From assembly GCF_000421965.1 (NCBI RefSeq), contig NZ_ATAY01000069.1, forward strand, positions 1-51,689: a stretch of 51,689 nucleotides of DNA, written 5' to 3'. The DNA is from Ruminiclostridium papyrosolvens C7 (GTDB lineage: Bacteria > Bacillota > Clostridia > Acetivibrionales > DSM-1351). A program made the position numbers and the translations under genes. The notes beneath the pieces are model-generated. The model made no database searches and was not told where the DNA came from. It worked only from the letters and a program-made list of their open reading frames with translations. Shown piece after piece: positions 1 to 10,348 of this stretch; the stretch's first letter is position 1; each line of letters opens with the position of its first letter.

Positions 1-936
1 GTTGTAATGTCCCTGCGGTCTGTCTGTCCTTTGAACAGGTCTCTCCGTTACCGGAACGTTGTTTACAGATGAATTGCCATTTTGAGCAGTCACCTGTTTT
101 TCAGTTTTACCATGAGATTCTTCGTTACCGGATGATCCCGTCTCTTCCGGCTTCTTGGTACCAACGCTCTGCTGTGGCTTAATCTCTGGCTGTGCAGATG
201 GTTGAGCACTCTCAGGCTTACTAATGCTTTTTTGCCCTTCTTTTTCAGCGGCAGCAACCTTATTGTTTAACTGTGCTGATTCCTTATTTGAGCTATCATT
301 TAATACTTTAGATTCATTTCCCTTGTTATCCGCCACAATTTTTTCCTCTTTATGAATGTCCTGATTTATTTTTGAATTATTTAAAATTTCTTCTTTTGGT
401 GCCGGCGCTTCCTTTGGCACTATCTTTTGGGCTTCATTCCTATTGCCTGCCGAATTCTGTTTATTTTTAAAATCCTGTTTAACATCCCTTACAAATCCGG
501 GTCTTAAACCTGATGTACTTGATTCCACTTTGACATAATCATTTCTGTAATTTTTCTTTTGGACATTTTTTGTTTCATTCTTTGAAAAATTGTTAGACTG
601 CGACGAATCATCTGTTTTACTATCAAGAATTATTTCAGTCGTTCTGATAATTCTTGGTGCACTCTTATTATCTTTCTTTACTTCTTTTTTTACTTCTTTC
701 TTCTTTTCTGCAACTGTATTAGTACTTTCTGCTACAGTTTTCTTTTCTCCAACCTCATTTTTTTTATCATCATGTCTTATAACACCTATATGCTTATATA
801 GTGCATCTAATTCATGAGGTTCAAGAAGGCTCATATGATTTTTGACGTTTACATTTATCTCAGCAAGCTTTTCCATTAACCTTTTACTTGTAGTATTAAG
901 TTCTTTGGCAAGCTCGTATATTCTAGCTTTTTCCAA
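1..936 (-). CDS. infB: Translation initiation factor IF-2, N-terminal part (runs off window)
   Basis: This is the 5' end of infB; the GTPase domains lie beyond the left edge. IF-2 brings formyl-Met-tRNA to the 30S subunit and promotes 70S joining. The visible product begins with an IF2_N domain ([13 protein letters not shown], then a typical [14 protein letters not shown] stretch). A long low-complexity linker rich in Lys, Glu, Asn and Ser follows, as expected for the IF-2 N-terminal region. I chose a TTG start at 936 because AGGGGGTGA sits about 6 bases upstream; an in-frame GTG at 945 lies inside that ribosome-binding site. The start overlaps the stop of the upstream L7Ae-family gene by 14 bases, so the pair is probably translationally coupled. 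It is the last visible gene of the rimP-nusA-ylxR-ylxQ-infB operon. Confidence 0.9.
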   Translation of the reverse strand, partial: MEKARIYELAKELNTTSKRLMEKLAEINVNVKNHMSLLEPHELDALYKHIGVIRHDDKKNEVGEKKTVAESTNTVAEKKKEVKKEVKKDNKSAPRIIRTTEIILDSKTDDSSQSNNFSKNETKNVQKKNYRNDYVKVESSTSGLRPGFVRDVKQDFKNKQNSAGNRNEAQKIVPKEAPAPKEEILNNSKINQDIHKEEKIVADNKGNESKVLNDSSNKESAQLNNKVAAAEKEGQKSISKPESAQPSAQPEIKPQQSVGTKKPEETGSSGNEESHGKTEKQVTAQNGNSSVNNVPVTERPVQRTDRPQGHYN

Positions 937-1261
937 AACCTTCACCCCCTGTTTCGTTTGTTGAATTATCTATTAATTTAAGAAGGCCATTTTTAAAATC
1001 TTTTGATATAATTGAAACTACCGCTCTTATTTCTTTACCAGTATACTTGCCAAGTTCAAGTTTTAGTCCGTACTCCCTGTACGGAACAGAGCGGTAATTA
1101 CACATACTTTTAAATTTGTCCTTCGTGTTTTCAGAAGCATCATTTGCAACAACAACAAGTTCAGCCTTTCCGGACTTTATTGTCCTTTCACAGGTTTCAT
1201 CACCCGATAACAGCTGACCTGCTTTCTTTGCAAGCCCTAATAAGGAATAAACCTTATCCAT
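923..1261 (-). CDS. ylxQ: L7Ae-family ribosomal/RNA-binding protein (YlxQ)
   Basis: The product is a 112-aa L7Ae/L30e/S12e/Gadd45-type protein that binds kink-turn RNA. It starts [20 protein letters not shown], the usual beginning of YlxQ. The central [16 protein letters not shown] strand-helix is also typical of the fold. In Firmicutes this gene is regularly placed between ylxR and infB, as it is here. It overlaps ylxR upstream by 8 bases and infB downstream by 14, so translation is probably coupled through the operon. Its exact cellular role is not settled. The family assignment is strong from sequence and from synteny. Confidence 0.9.
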   Translation of the reverse strand: MDKVYSLLGLAKKAGQLLSGDETCERTIKSGKAELVVVANDASENTKDKFKSMCNYRSVPYREYGLKLELGKYTGKEIRAVVSIISKDFKNGLLKLIDNSTNETGGEGFGKS

Positions 1262-1526
1262 CGTTTTCCTCCAATTGGTTTTTCAGAATATGATAAATGT
1301 CCATGTCAATTGTAGTCTCAAAAGCCTTTTCCAGTCTTTTAGCCTTAATTGCCTGTTCAAGACAATCGGCACTTCTGCATATGTATGCACCCCTGCCAGG
1401 CTTTTTACCAACGAGATCAATACTGATTTCTCCCTCATTATTTTTTACCACGCGTATTAGTTCCCTCTTTGACTTCATTTCCTTACAGCCAAGGCACATA
1501 CGCAATGGAATCTTTTTTTGCTTCAT
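1254..1526 (-). CDS. ylxR: YlxR-family RNA-binding protein (DUF448)
   Basis: This 90-aa protein opens MKQKKIPLRMCLGCKEMKSK. The family signature is visible as CLGC followed by KRELIRVVKN and KKPGRGAYICRS. YlxR binds RNA through a basic surface and has been linked in Bacillus to modulation of RNase P (the name RnpM is also used). It lies between nusA and ylxQ in the conserved order and overlaps ylxQ by 8 bases. The length is normal. The start is the only good ATG. Confidence 0.92.
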   Translation of the reverse strand: MKQKKIPLRMCLGCKEMKSKRELIRVVKNNEGEISIDLVGKKPGRGAYICRSADCLEQAIKAKRLEKAFETTIDMDIYHILKNQLEENDG

Positions 1527-1586
1527 CCATCCACACCTTCCATATTTTAATTTAATATCTCAATTCTTCCCAAAGGTGGTAAAGGG

Positions 1587-2735
1587 TCATTCAATTATAT
1601 TATCTTCATGGCCATCATTATCGTAATTTATACTGTCTGCATCTGTTTCATCCAAAAACCCGCTGTTTATGCTGTCATCAAACAGTTGTTTCTCAATTGA
1701 CTGTCTCAGCTGGGATTCGCTCTTTATATCAATCTTCCAGCCGGTAAGCTTTGCGGCAAGTCTTGCATTCTGGCCTTCCTTTCCTATTGCTAATGAAAGC
1801 TGATAGTCAGGAACCACAACTTTTGCAGATTTCTCATTTTCGTCCACGTCTACCCTTACAACCTTAGCGGGACTTAAACTGCTGGATATATAATCTCTTG
1901 GATCGTTACTCCATTTAATGATATCAATTTTTTCGCCTCTGAGCTCATCAACTATAGCCTGAACTCTGGTACCCTTTTGTCCTACACAAGCTCCAACAGG
2001 GTCTACATTTTCATCCTTTGAGTACACGGCTATCTTAGTCCTTGAACCCGGCTCTCTTGAAATACTCTTTATCTCAACAGTACCATCATGTATTTCAGGA
2101 ACTTCTAATTCAAAAAGCCTTTTTACAAGGCCCGGATGTGTTCTCGAAATCATAATCTGAGGACCTTTTGTAGTCTTTTTAACTTCTACAATATACGACT
2201 TCAAACGTTCATTAAACCTGTATTCCTCACCGGGAGTCTGCTCAGTAGGTCCAAGAACGGCTTCGGTTTTGCCAAGGTCTACTATTACATTTCTCTTTTC
2301 TATTCTTTGAATTATTCCCGTTACAATGTCGCTTTCCTTATTGTAGAACTCATCGTATATTATTCCTCTTTCCGCTTCTCTCAGTTTTTGAACAACTACC
2401 TGTTTAGCAGTCTGGGCAGCTATTCTGCCAAAGGATCTTGGAGTTACTTCCGATTCAACGTAATCCCCTATTTCTAGTGTAGGATTAAGTATTGCAGCCT
2501 CCCCAACAGATATGTCCATTGCCTCGACATCAGGGTCTTCAGCAATTTTCCTGAGTGCAAACACTTTTACATCACCTGTTACTCTATCTATATTTACTTT
2601 AACATTCATTGCTGAACCAAAGTTTTTCTTATATGCAGAAATAAGTGCAGCTTCAATAGCCTCAATAATTATTTCCTTCTTAATTCCCTTTTCTTTTTCC
2701 AGCTGTTCAAGAGCTAATATCAACTCAGCGCTCAT
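1587..2735 (-). CDS. nusA: Transcription termination/antitermination factor NusA
   Basis: NusA binds RNA polymerase and nascent RNA and affects pausing, termination and antitermination. The 382-aa length matches the short Firmicute form without the C-terminal acidic repeats of proteobacteria. The N-terminal polymerase-binding domain (about 1-125) starts with EKEKGIKKEIIIEAIEAAL. An S1 domain follows (about 135-200; IVTGIIQRIEKRNVIVDLG). Two KH domains come after it, recognisable by VGACVGQKGTRVQAIV and LAIGKEGQNARLAAKL. The tail after about residue 350 is acidic. It sits directly downstream of rimP in the usual nus operon order. Confidence 0.97.
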   Translation of the reverse strand: MSAELILALEQLEKEKGIKKEIIIEAIEAALISAYKKNFGSAMNVKVNIDRVTGDVKVFALRKIAEDPDVEAMDISVGEAAILNPTLEIGDYVESEVTPRSFGRIAAQTAKQVVVQKLREAERGIIYDEFYNKESDIVTGIIQRIEKRNVIVDLGKTEAVLGPTEQTPGEEYRFNERLKSYIVEVKKTTKGPQIMISRTHPGLVKRLFELEVPEIHDGTVEIKSISREPGSRTKIAVYSKDENVDPVGACVGQKGTRVQAIVDELRGEKIDIIKWSNDPRDYISSSLSPAKVVRVDVDENEKSAKVVVPDYQLSLAIGKEGQNARLAAKLTGWKIDIKSESQLRQSIEKQLFDDSINSGFLDETDADSINYDNDGHEDNIIE

Positions 2736-2768
2736 CTTCTTGTCAACCTCCGTTTACTAATCAAATAT

Positions 2769-3227
2769 TTAAAATTTAATGACCCTTTTTACTATAGCAA
2801 CCTTATCTCTTTCAAACTGGATATCGTGACCATCCTGGTTAATTACAATAAAATTATCCTTTAAGCCAACCAATTCGCCTTCAAATATTTTTTTGCCGTC
2901 TATAGGTTGAAAAACCTTTACTTCAACAAGTTCGCCCTTATATTTAGTAAAGTCTTTCTCTGTTTTCAATGGTCTGTCAAGGCCTGGTGAAGATACCTCT
3001 AAATAATAGCTCTGATCAATAGGATCGTTTTTGTCAAGTAAATCACTTATCTGTTCGCTTACTGCCTGACAATCATCAATACTGATGCCGCCGGGCTTGT
3101 CGATATAAACTCTCAGGTACCAGTTGGCACCTTCTTTAACATACTCAACATCCACCAACTCATAGTTTAAATTTTCTACTACCGGTGATACAAGCTCTGT
3201 TACAGTTTGCTGAATATTTTTCTTCAT
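2769..3227 (-). CDS. rimP: Ribosome maturation factor RimP
   Basis: RimP is needed for 30S subunit maturation. The 152-aa sequence shows the N-terminal alpha/beta domain (ELVDVEYVKEGANWYLRVYID) and the diagnostic motif YYLEVSSPGLDRPL at about residues 80-95. A C-terminal SH3-like domain follows. It is the first gene of the nusA-infB operon. The 33-base gap to nusA contains a normal ribosome-binding site. About 360 bases separate it from polC upstream, and the operon promoter should lie there. Confidence 0.95.
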   Translation of the reverse strand: MKKNIQQTVTELVSPVVENLNYELVDVEYVKEGANWYLRVYIDKPGGISIDDCQAVSEQISDLLDKNDPIDQSYYLEVSSPGLDRPLKTEKDFTKYKGELVEVKVFQPIDGKKIFEGELVGLKDNFIVINQDGHDIQFERDKVAIVKRVIKF

Positions 3228-3584
3228 GTTTTTTTCTGCCTCCGTAGTTAGGGTTTAAAGACCGGTTCAGTTTTGCCTTTTACTCTTTTTATGGCACAAA
3301 TTTTCGAAACACAAAAACGTAGGCACTATAAGTGCCCTTGTAATAATTTTAACATGAACCAGACAGCTTACTGCCCTTATTATAAGTTTACCCAGTTATA
3401 CTCTTTTTAAGACCCAATAGAGTTCGGATAAACAATAAAGAGTGGGATTTCCCACTCTCGGTAGTCAAGTCTATTAAACCTCTATCCTAGTGTATTATAT
3501 CACTATTATTTCTAATTATCAACAATTTATTGCTGTTTTATAAAAAATTGCTACTATTTAAGGTACTTTTTCGTAATTGTTTTA
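3228..3584 (-). promoter_or_regulatory. rimP-nusA operon leader/promoter region with upstream polC terminator
   Basis: This is the noncoding stretch between polC and rimP. At 3439-3458 a 9-bp perfect inverted repeat (AGAGTGGGA, two-base loop, TCCCACTCT) is followed on the minus strand by TTTATTGTTT and is a good terminator for polC. Closer to rimP there is a second small hairpin built on GGCACT/AGTGCC. The promoter of the rimP-nusA-infB operon must lie downstream of the terminator. I could not identify convincing -35 and -10 boxes. Confidence 0.55.
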
Positions 3585-6500
3585 TTAAAATAAACAAAGC
3601 TGGTTACTCTCCGGCATTCCTTCAAGTACGTTATTTCTTTCCAGTATTTCAATAACCGATTTACTGATTTTCGCCTTGGTCCTAAGCTCGTCAATTGACA
3701 GAAATTCACCATTTTTGCGGGCTTCAACAATGTTCTGCGCCGCGGCTCCTCCCAGTCCCTGAAGCGCATTCAAAGGCGGCCTTATTCCTTTATCTTCAAT
3801 TTTGAATTTACTTGCCTCTGAAAGGTACAAATCTATCGGGAGGAAGTTTATTCCTCTTGCGTACATCTCATTTACAACTTCGAGTATTGTAAGGACATTT
3901 TTCTCTTTCGTGGTAATATTATTACCTTTCATTTCAAATTCCTTTATTTTATTCCTCACCTTGTCCTGACCGTGAGCCATCATTTCAGCATCAAAATCAT
4001 CGGCTCTTACCGTAAAGTACGTTGCATAGAAGGCTTCAGGATAATATACCTTGAACCAGGCTATTCTGAATGCCATCATAACGTACGCAGCGGCATGGGC
4101 CTTGGGGAACATGTACTTTATTTTTTTACATGATTGAATATACCAATCTGGAACGTTATTTTCTTTCATTATGGCTTCATACTCGTCCTTGACACCTTTG
4201 CCCTTACGTACATCCTCCATTATCTTGAAGGCAGTCTTTGGCGGGAGTCCTGCATGCATCAGGTAAATCATGATATCGTCACGGCAGCATATACTCTGGG
4301 ATAGAGTAGTAATTCCGTCCCTGATTAAGTCCTGAGCGTTATTAAGCCAAACGTCGGTACCGTGTGAAAGACCTGATATCCTAATCAATTCTGAAAAGGA
4401 TTGGGGTTTGGTGTCAAGAAGCATTTGTCTTACAAACTTTGTTCCAAACTCAGGAATAGCAAATGTTCCTGTTTCACTTCCTATATCTTCGGGCTTCACG
4501 CCAAGCGCTTCAGTGGAGCTGAACAAACTCATGGTTTTTTCTTCGCCTATGGGGATTGTTGTGGCATCCACTCCTGTTAAATCCTCAAGCATTCTGATTA
4601 CCGTAGGATCATCATGGCCCAGAATATCGAGCTTTAGTATACTACCATGAAGAAAGTGGTAGTCAAAGTGTGTGGTTACTATATTAGACTGCGTATCGTC
4701 CGCAGGCCGCTGTATTGGCGAAAAATCAAATATCTCCTTATCCTTAGGTACTATCATTATTCCGCCGGGATGCTGTCCCGTAGTTCTCTTTATACCTGTA
4801 CAGCCTTTTACCAATCTGTTTATTTCAGAATTTGTTACCACTATTCCTCTTTCATCCAGATAATTCTTAACATATCCGTATGCGGTTTTTTCGGCAACTG
4901 ACGCTATAGTACCGGCTCTGAATACATAACCCTCTCCAAATAGTTCCTCTGTATATTTGTGCGCCACAGGCTGATAATCCCCTGAGAAGTTCAAGTCAAT
5001 ATCAGGCTCCTTGTCACCGTCAAAGCCAAGGAATGTTTCAAACGGAATATCATAGCCGTCTTTTTTAAGCTTGTTGCCGCAATTGGGACAGTCCTTTTCA
5101 GGCATATCAAATCCGCAGTCATAGGTACCGTCAAGAACGAATTCCGAATATTTGCACTTCTCACATACATAGTGAGGCTGCAAAGAATTAACTTCAGTTA
5201 TACCCGACATATTTGCTACAAAAGACGATCCGACAGATCCTCTTGAACCAACCAGATATCCGTCACCCAGGGACTTGGAAACCAGCTTTTGTGCTATGAG
5301 GTACATAACAGCAAACCCATTTTTTATGATGGAATTCAATTCTTTTTCAAGTCTCTGTGCCACAACCTCCGGCAATTCTTCCCCATAAATTTCTTTTGCA
5401 CGGGTCATAGCCATATTTTCTATATCCTGCTCCGCACCCTCTATATTTGGGGGATAAGTCCCCTCAAGCACCGGGGCGATACTCTCAATCATATCGGCTA
5501 TAAGATTTGTGTTTTCTATAACCACTTCCCGGGCTTTTTCCTCACCAAGGTAGCTGAACTCCTCAAGCATTTCGTCGGTTGTTCTTAAATAAAGCGGTGC
5601 TTGATTGTCTGCGTCGGTGTACCCTTGTCCTGCCATTAGTATTCTTCGGAACACCTCATCCCTTGGATCCATAAAGTGAACGTCACAGGTGGCAACCACC
5701 GGCTTTCTATGCCGTTCTCCAAGTCTGATGATTTTTTTATTTATTTTCTTTAATTCTTCTTGGGATGAAACTTTTCCATTATTTATCAAAAATTGGTTAT
5801 TTCCCAAGGGCTGTATTTCAAGATAATCGTAAAAACGGACTATTTTAGATATCTCATCTTCACTTTTGTTGTTTAGTATAGCTCTGTATAGCTCCCCTGC
5901 TTCACATGCACTTCCCAGAATAAGTCCCTCTCTGTATTCCATCAGAAGTTTTTTAGGTACTCTGGGCTTTTTGTAGAAGTACTTTAAGTGGGATTGAGAA
6001 ACTATTTTATACAGATTTTTAAGGCCCACCTTGTTCTTTACCAAAATAATGGCATGATAGGAACTGGCTTTAAGGTTTACCTCCCCGTCAAATGCATTCT
6101 GTATATCCTTTATGCTTTGGCAGCCTTTTTCTTTAAGTATGTTTATACAATGCATAAATATTTTAGCCGTAGCCATTGAATCATCAACTGCTCTGTGATG
6201 ATTTTCCAATTCAATTTTCAAATGCTTTGCAACTATGTTGAGCTTGTACCTGCCAAGCTCAGGAAACATTTTTCTGCAAAGCTCTAATGTATCTATATAT
6301 GGGTTTTTAACCTTTTCACCCATTAATTTTGCATTTTGCTTTATAAATCCCACATCAAAGTTTGCATTGTGGGCAACGAGAACACTCCCTTGGATAAATT
6401 CCATGAATTCATTCAAAACTTGTTCAATAGGAGGTGCGTCCTTTACCATATCATCTGTGATACCTGTCAGTTTAACTATAAAGCTTGGAATTGAAACCTC

Positions 6501-7886
6501 AGGATTAACAAAGGCGCTGAACCTGTCAACAATCTGACCGTTTCTAACCTTGACTGCCCCAATTTCGGTAATTCTGTCCTGATGAGGATTTAAGCCTGTT
6601 GTTTCTATGTCAAATACTACAAAATCATCTTCCAGAGAATGTTCTTTCATATCATATACTATAGGTACACTATCATCCAGAAGGTAACACTCAAGTCCGT
6701 AAATAACCTTAATATTGTTTTTCTTTGATGCAGCGTACGCATCAGGATATGCCTGAACTATACCGTGGTCAGTAATGGCTATTGCCTTATGTCCCCATTG
6801 GGCAGCACGTTTTACCAGATCTTTTACTGCGGTTACTCCGTCCATTGAACTCATTTGAGTATGCAGGTGAAGTTCAACCCGCTTTTCTTCAGCATCGTCG
6901 TGCCTTATCTCTTTTTCCGTTTCAGTTATGTCAAATGCCATTATAGCAAGTTCTTTAGAGAATTTATCATACTGGGCATCTCCACGTATACGTAAACAAA
7001 CCCCTTCCGTTATTCGCTCTGATATATTAGCGAAATCCTTCTTTTCAACAAACATTTTTACAGTAACAGAACTGGTGTAATCTGTAACATCAAATATGTA
7101 AATGAATTTTCCGCCTCTGATTTCCCGGGATTCTGTTTTAAAAACTTCACCTGCTATGGCGACCTTACCTGAATCGGGCGTTACTTCGGATATCTTCATA
7201 ATACTGTCAGTAAAAGGCTTTCCTGCTATAACTCCCCTTACAGGCATTTCTCCCGACCCGGAAGATCTGAAATCTTGTTTTTTCTGTTTCTGATCTGCAG
7301 GCGGAGCAGTTATGGCGGAACTCACTACTCTTGCCTCGTTCTTAACTTTTTCTGCAACATACTCCTCAATTTTGGCATGGTCAACATGGATATCACAAAA
7401 TTCAACCTTTACATTTTGGCCTATTGTATCCTTGATATGCTGTTCTAACATTGAATGGCAGTTTTGTGCTTTTAAGATATCAGACCCTGTTGTAAGCAGG
7501 TTTATTATTATTTTGTTACCTGAAATCTCATATTTAGAGCCGGGGAGTATACCTCTGCACAACGCTACCTTTGATGTAAGCATCTGGATAAGCTCATTCC
7601 ACATAGTACAAAAGTACTCCTCAATGCTGAAATTCCTGCTGCACCTTACTTTTATAGTGAGATTTGGTGCTCCAAGCTTTTGCTTGAGACATTCTTCTGC
7701 TTTCATAATAAGAGCGATGCTTACAATATCCGGACTTATAGTATGTATTTCAATCTTGCTTGCCTTTATAAAAACACTCATTCTTTCTACTTTTAATTGC
7801 TTTAGAGTAGAAAATTCCCCGTCAAAATCCATTTCACCGGGGAATAAATCACATAAAAATCTATTTGTATTATTCGTACTGTCCAT
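3585..7886 (-). CDS. polC: DNA polymerase III alpha subunit, PolC type
   Basis: This is the replicative DNA polymerase of low-GC Gram-positives, 1433 aa, full length. An N-terminal region and an OB-fold (about 225-320) precede a PHP domain (HLHTQMSSMDG near 340). The PHP domain is split by a DEDD 3'-5' exonuclease starting FVVFDIETTGLNPH at about 423. The polymerase core has GSRGSVGSSFVANM, a zinc-binding segment (CEKC...CPNC) and the catalytic acidic motif PDIDLNFSGDYQ at about 970. The C-terminus reads QLCLF, the usual PolC clamp-binding tail. It follows ispG by about 70 bases and ends the uppS-cdsA-dxr-rseP-ispG gene run. Confidence 0.98.
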   Translation of the reverse strand: MDSTNNTNRFLCDLFPGEMDFDGEFSTLKQLKVERMSVFIKASKIEIHTISPDIVSIALIMKAEECLKQKLGAPNLTIKVRCSRNFSIEEYFCTMWNELIQMLTSKVALCRGILPGSKYEISGNKIIINLLTTGSDILKAQNCHSMLEQHIKDTIGQNVKVEFCDIHVDHAKIEEYVAEKVKNEARVVSSAITAPPADQKQKKQDFRSSGSGEMPVRGVIAGKPFTDSIMKISEVTPDSGKVAIAGEVFKTESREIRGGKFIYIFDVTDYTSSVTVKMFVEKKDFANISERITEGVCLRIRGDAQYDKFSKELAIMAFDITETEKEIRHDDAEEKRVELHLHTQMSSMDGVTAVKDLVKRAAQWGHKAIAITDHGIVQAYPDAYAASKKNNIKVIYGLECYLLDDSVPIVYDMKEHSLEDDFVVFDIETTGLNPHQDRITEIGAVKVRNGQIVDRFSAFVNPEVSIPSFIVKLTGITDDMVKDAPPIEQVLNEFMEFIQGSVLVAHNANFDVGFIKQNAKLMGEKVKNPYIDTLELCRKMFPELGRYKLNIVAKHLKIELENHHRAVDDSMATAKIFMHCINILKEKGCQSIKDIQNAFDGEVNLKASSYHAIILVKNKVGLKNLYKIVSQSHLKYFYKKPRVPKKLLMEYREGLILGSACEAGELYRAILNNKSEDEISKIVRFYDYLEIQPLGNNQFLINNGKVSSQEELKKINKKIIRLGERHRKPVVATCDVHFMDPRDEVFRRILMAGQGYTDADNQAPLYLRTTDEMLEEFSYLGEEKAREVVIENTNLIADMIESIAPVLEGTYPPNIEGAEQDIENMAMTRAKEIYGEELPEVVAQRLEKELNSIIKNGFAVMYLIAQKLVSKSLGDGYLVGSRGSVGSSFVANMSGITEVNSLQPHYVCEKCKYSEFVLDGTYDCGFDMPEKDCPNCGNKLKKDGYDIPFETFLGFDGDKEPDIDLNFSGDYQPVAHKYTEELFGEGYVFRAGTIASVAEKTAYGYVKNYLDERGIVVTNSEINRLVKGCTGIKRTTGQHPGGIMIVPKDKEIFDFSPIQRPADDTQSNIVTTHFDYHFLHGSILKLDILGHDDPTVIRMLEDLTGVDATTIPIGEEKTMSLFSSTEALGVKPEDIGSETGTFAIPEFGTKFVRQMLLDTKPQSFSELIRISGLSHGTDVWLNNAQDLIRDGITTLSQSICCRDDIMIYLMHAGLPPKTAFKIMEDVRKGKGVKDEYEAIMKENNVPDWYIQSCKKIKYMFPKAHAAAYVMMAFRIAWFKVYYPEAFYATYFTVRADDFDAEMMAHGQDKVRNKIKEFEMKGNNITTKEKNVLTILEVVNEMYARGINFLPIDLYLSEASKFKIEDKGIRPPLNALQGLGGAAAQNIVEARKNGEFLSIDELRTKAKISKSVIEILERNNVLEGMPESNQLCLF

Positions 7887-7956
7887 AGCTTGACCCCATT
7901 TTATCTAAATCATTTGTGCCTTATATTTTATATATCTGTTTTTTATTGGCACCAAA

Positions 7957-9018
7957 CTACATCTGACTTATCTCTTTTATTAATTCCTCAACAACGTTTT
8001 CCTGAGGAATTTTTCTGATTATACGACCCTTTTTAAATAGCAAAACCTCATTTACACCGCCTGCAATACCTATATCGGCATCTTTAGCTTCTCCGGGTCC
8101 GTTTACGGCACATCCCATAATTGCTACCTTGATGTTTTTATTTAATTTTTCCAGCAAAGGTTCTATGCTGTTTGCTATATCTATAAGATTAACCTGAGTC
8201 CTCCCGCAGGTGGGACATGAAACAACCTCTACGCCTTCTTTTAACAATCCCAGAGACTTCAGTATCTGTTTTCCTGCTTTTATCTCTTCAACCGGGTCTC
8301 CTGTTAATGAAACCCTGATAGTATCACCTATACCCTCCGCAAGAAGACAACCTATCCCAACTGCGGATTTTATAGTCCCTTTATATACTGTACCTGCTTC
8401 TGTAACTCCAACATGTAAGGGATATGAACATTTCTCTGAGAGTAGCCTGTAAGCAGCTATTGTCATTGGTACACTAGAGGCCTTAATGGAAATCGCTATG
8501 TCATTAAAATCAACATCTTCCAGCATAGCTACATGTGCCAAAGCACTTTCCACCATACCTTCTGCTGTTACACCTCCAAATTTTTCCAGAATTCCTTTCT
8601 CAACCGAACCGGAATTAACACCGATCCTGATAGGAATTCCTCTCTCCTTTGCCATGCCGGCTACTATCCTGACCCTGTCATTACCGCCGATATTGCCGGG
8701 ATTGAGCCGTATTTTGTCAACACCGTTTTTCATACATTCTACTGCAAGTCTGTAATCATAATGAATATCAGCAACAAGAGGAATTTTTACAAGCTTTTTT
8801 ATCTCGCCTATGGCAGTTGCAGCTTCATTGTCAAGAATTGCCAATCGGACTATATCACACCCGGCCTCTTCAAGCCTTTTAATCTGATCAACAGTGGCCT
8901 TAACATCCCTTGTATCAGTATTGGTCATGGATTGAACGGAGATTGGAGAATCTCCTCCAATGAAGATATCTCCAACTCTTATTTTTTTGGTTTGTTTTCT
9001 TTGTATATAATCTTCCAA
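7957..9018 (-). CDS. ispG: (E)-4-hydroxy-3-methylbut-2-enyl-diphosphate synthase
   Basis: IspG (GcpE) converts methylerythritol cyclodiphosphate to HMBPP in the MEP isoprenoid pathway with a [4Fe-4S] cluster. The 353-aa length is normal. The N-terminal TIM barrel shows GGDSPISVQSMTNTDTRDV and VADIHYDYRLA. The cluster-binding C-terminal domain shows SCPTCGRTQ and MGCAVNGPGEA, carrying the three expected Cys ligands. It lies 10 bases after rseP, and dxr of the same pathway lies two genes upstream. The cluster therefore supplies isoprenoid precursor next to uppS, the enzyme that uses it. Confidence 0.97.
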   Translation of the reverse strand: MEDYIQRKQTKKIRVGDIFIGGDSPISVQSMTNTDTRDVKATVDQIKRLEEAGCDIVRLAILDNEAATAIGEIKKLVKIPLVADIHYDYRLAVECMKNGVDKIRLNPGNIGGNDRVRIVAGMAKERGIPIRIGVNSGSVEKGILEKFGGVTAEGMVESALAHVAMLEDVDFNDIAISIKASSVPMTIAAYRLLSEKCSYPLHVGVTEAGTVYKGTIKSAVGIGCLLAEGIGDTIRVSLTGDPVEEIKAGKQILKSLGLLKEGVEVVSCPTCGRTQVNLIDIANSIEPLLEKLNKNIKVAIMGCAVNGPGEAKDADIGIAGGVNEVLLFKKGRIIRKIPQENVVEELIKEISQM

Positions 9019-9027
9019 TTTAAAACC

Positions 9028-10314
9028 CTATCCTCTTCCTATTCTTAATATATCATTAAACGTTGCATATATCATTAGCATAATAAGGAATACAAAGCCT
9101 ATCATGGATATTAGTGCTTCTCTCTCAGGACTCAGAGGTTTTTTACGGATACCCTCAACAAGGAGAAGTACCAGCTTACTTCCGTCCAGTGCCGGGAATG
9201 GTATAAGGTTTACCAACCCAAGGTTCAGACTGATCATAGCCGTAAATGATAGGAGGTTTAATAATTTATCCATTACCGACGGCCCCTGTTGCACTACATC
9301 TTTTATGGTAGTAGTTATTCCTACAGGCCCCATAAGGTCACTTGCCGGAACTGTTCCTGTAAATAACCATCCGATTGAGTAATATATTGATCTTGCAATT
9401 GATATATTATATTTCACTGATTGACCCAAAGTTGCGAATACTCCGCTTTTTGTATGATTAAAGTCAACCCCTATTGCATAGTACTCAGGGTTTTTACCCT
9501 GCATAGGCACTACCGGAGTCAATTCAATATCCTTACCATTTCTGTTGACTGTTATAGTAACGTTATTCAACTTTATCTTGTCCAGTGCATTTGCTATATC
9601 CTGACGGGAATTAACAGGTGTTCCGTTAAGCTTTACAATCCTGTCTCCGTCTTTAACTCCGGCCTTAAAGGCTGGAGATTTGCTACTTACGTTTGCAACT
9701 ACATTGGATTCACTGCCATTTTCAGCCTTAGGAGAAAAACCAAGCTTATACCCGGACATTCTGTCAGGTTTAAAACTAACAGTCTTACTTTCACCGTTTC
9801 TTTTTACCTGAAGGTCTATGCTCTCGTTGGTAAGAGGGTAAGCAAATATCTCAAGGTCATTTACCTGATATATATTTTTTCCATTATATTTTTCAAGAAC
9901 GTCACCGACCTGTATTCCGGCCTTCTCACCAGCAGAACCCGGTAATACTGTCTTAACCTGGTTTGTATAAAAACCTGAGTGAGCCATAATTATAAATGCA
10001 AATACCACTGCTATAATTATGTTCATTATTGGCCCGGCTGCTATAATTGCAGCTCTTACGCCAATCGGTTTTCTGTTAAACGCCCTATCGTCATCAGAAG
10101 CTTCTTCTTCTCCTTCCATTTTTACATATCCGCCTAATGGAATCAGCCTTAAAGAGTAAGTTGTTTCACCTCTGACAAAGCTGAAGATTTTAGGCCCCAT
10201 AAAGAGTGAAAATTCATTAACTTTTACATTGAATGCCTTTGCAACTAAAAAGTGACCCAATTCATGAATTATTATTAAAAAGCTCAAGGCCAATATAGCC
10301 AGTAAAATTCCCAT
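9028..10314 (-). CDS. rseP: Site-2 (RIP) membrane zinc metalloprotease RseP/RasP
   Basis: This is an intramembrane protease that cuts anti-sigma factors and signal-peptide remnants. The zinc-binding HELGHF motif lies in the first transmembrane helix (about residues 18-23), and the partner motif NLIPFPALDGSKL is near the C-terminus. Two PDZ-like segments lie between them (VLPGSAGEKAGIQVGDVL and VSSKSPAFKAGVKDGDRI). Transmembrane helices are present at both ends. I start at the ATG at 10314 because GGAGG is placed correctly for it; the ATG 12 bases earlier contains that ribosome-binding site. It sits between dxr and ispG, as in many Firmicutes. Confidence 0.95.
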   Translation of the reverse strand: MGILLAILALSFLIIIHELGHFLVAKAFNVKVNEFSLFMGPKIFSFVRGETTYSLRLIPLGGYVKMEGEEEASDDDRAFNRKPIGVRAAIIAAGPIMNIIIAVVFAFIIMAHSGFYTNQVKTVLPGSAGEKAGIQVGDVLEKYNGKNIYQVNDLEIFAYPLTNESIDLQVKRNGESKTVSFKPDRMSGYKLGFSPKAENGSESNVVANVSSKSPAFKAGVKDGDRIVKLNGTPVNSRQDIANALDKIKLNNVTITVNRNGKDIELTPVVPMQGKNPEYYAIGVDFNHTKSGVFATLGQSVKYNISIARSIYYSIGWLFTGTVPASDLMGPVGITTTIKDVVQQGPSVMDKLLNLLSFTAMISLNLGLVNLIPFPALDGSKLVLLLVEGIRKKPLSPEREALISMIGFVFLIMLMIYATFNDILRIGRG

Positions 10315-10348
10315 ACAATCCTCCATAAGCCGAAACCGGCAGATTAAT

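Noticed and set aside
590..817. Plus-strand Phe/Ser-rich open frame
   Set aside because: It is the complement of the Lys/Glu-rich linker of infB and has no ribosome-binding site.
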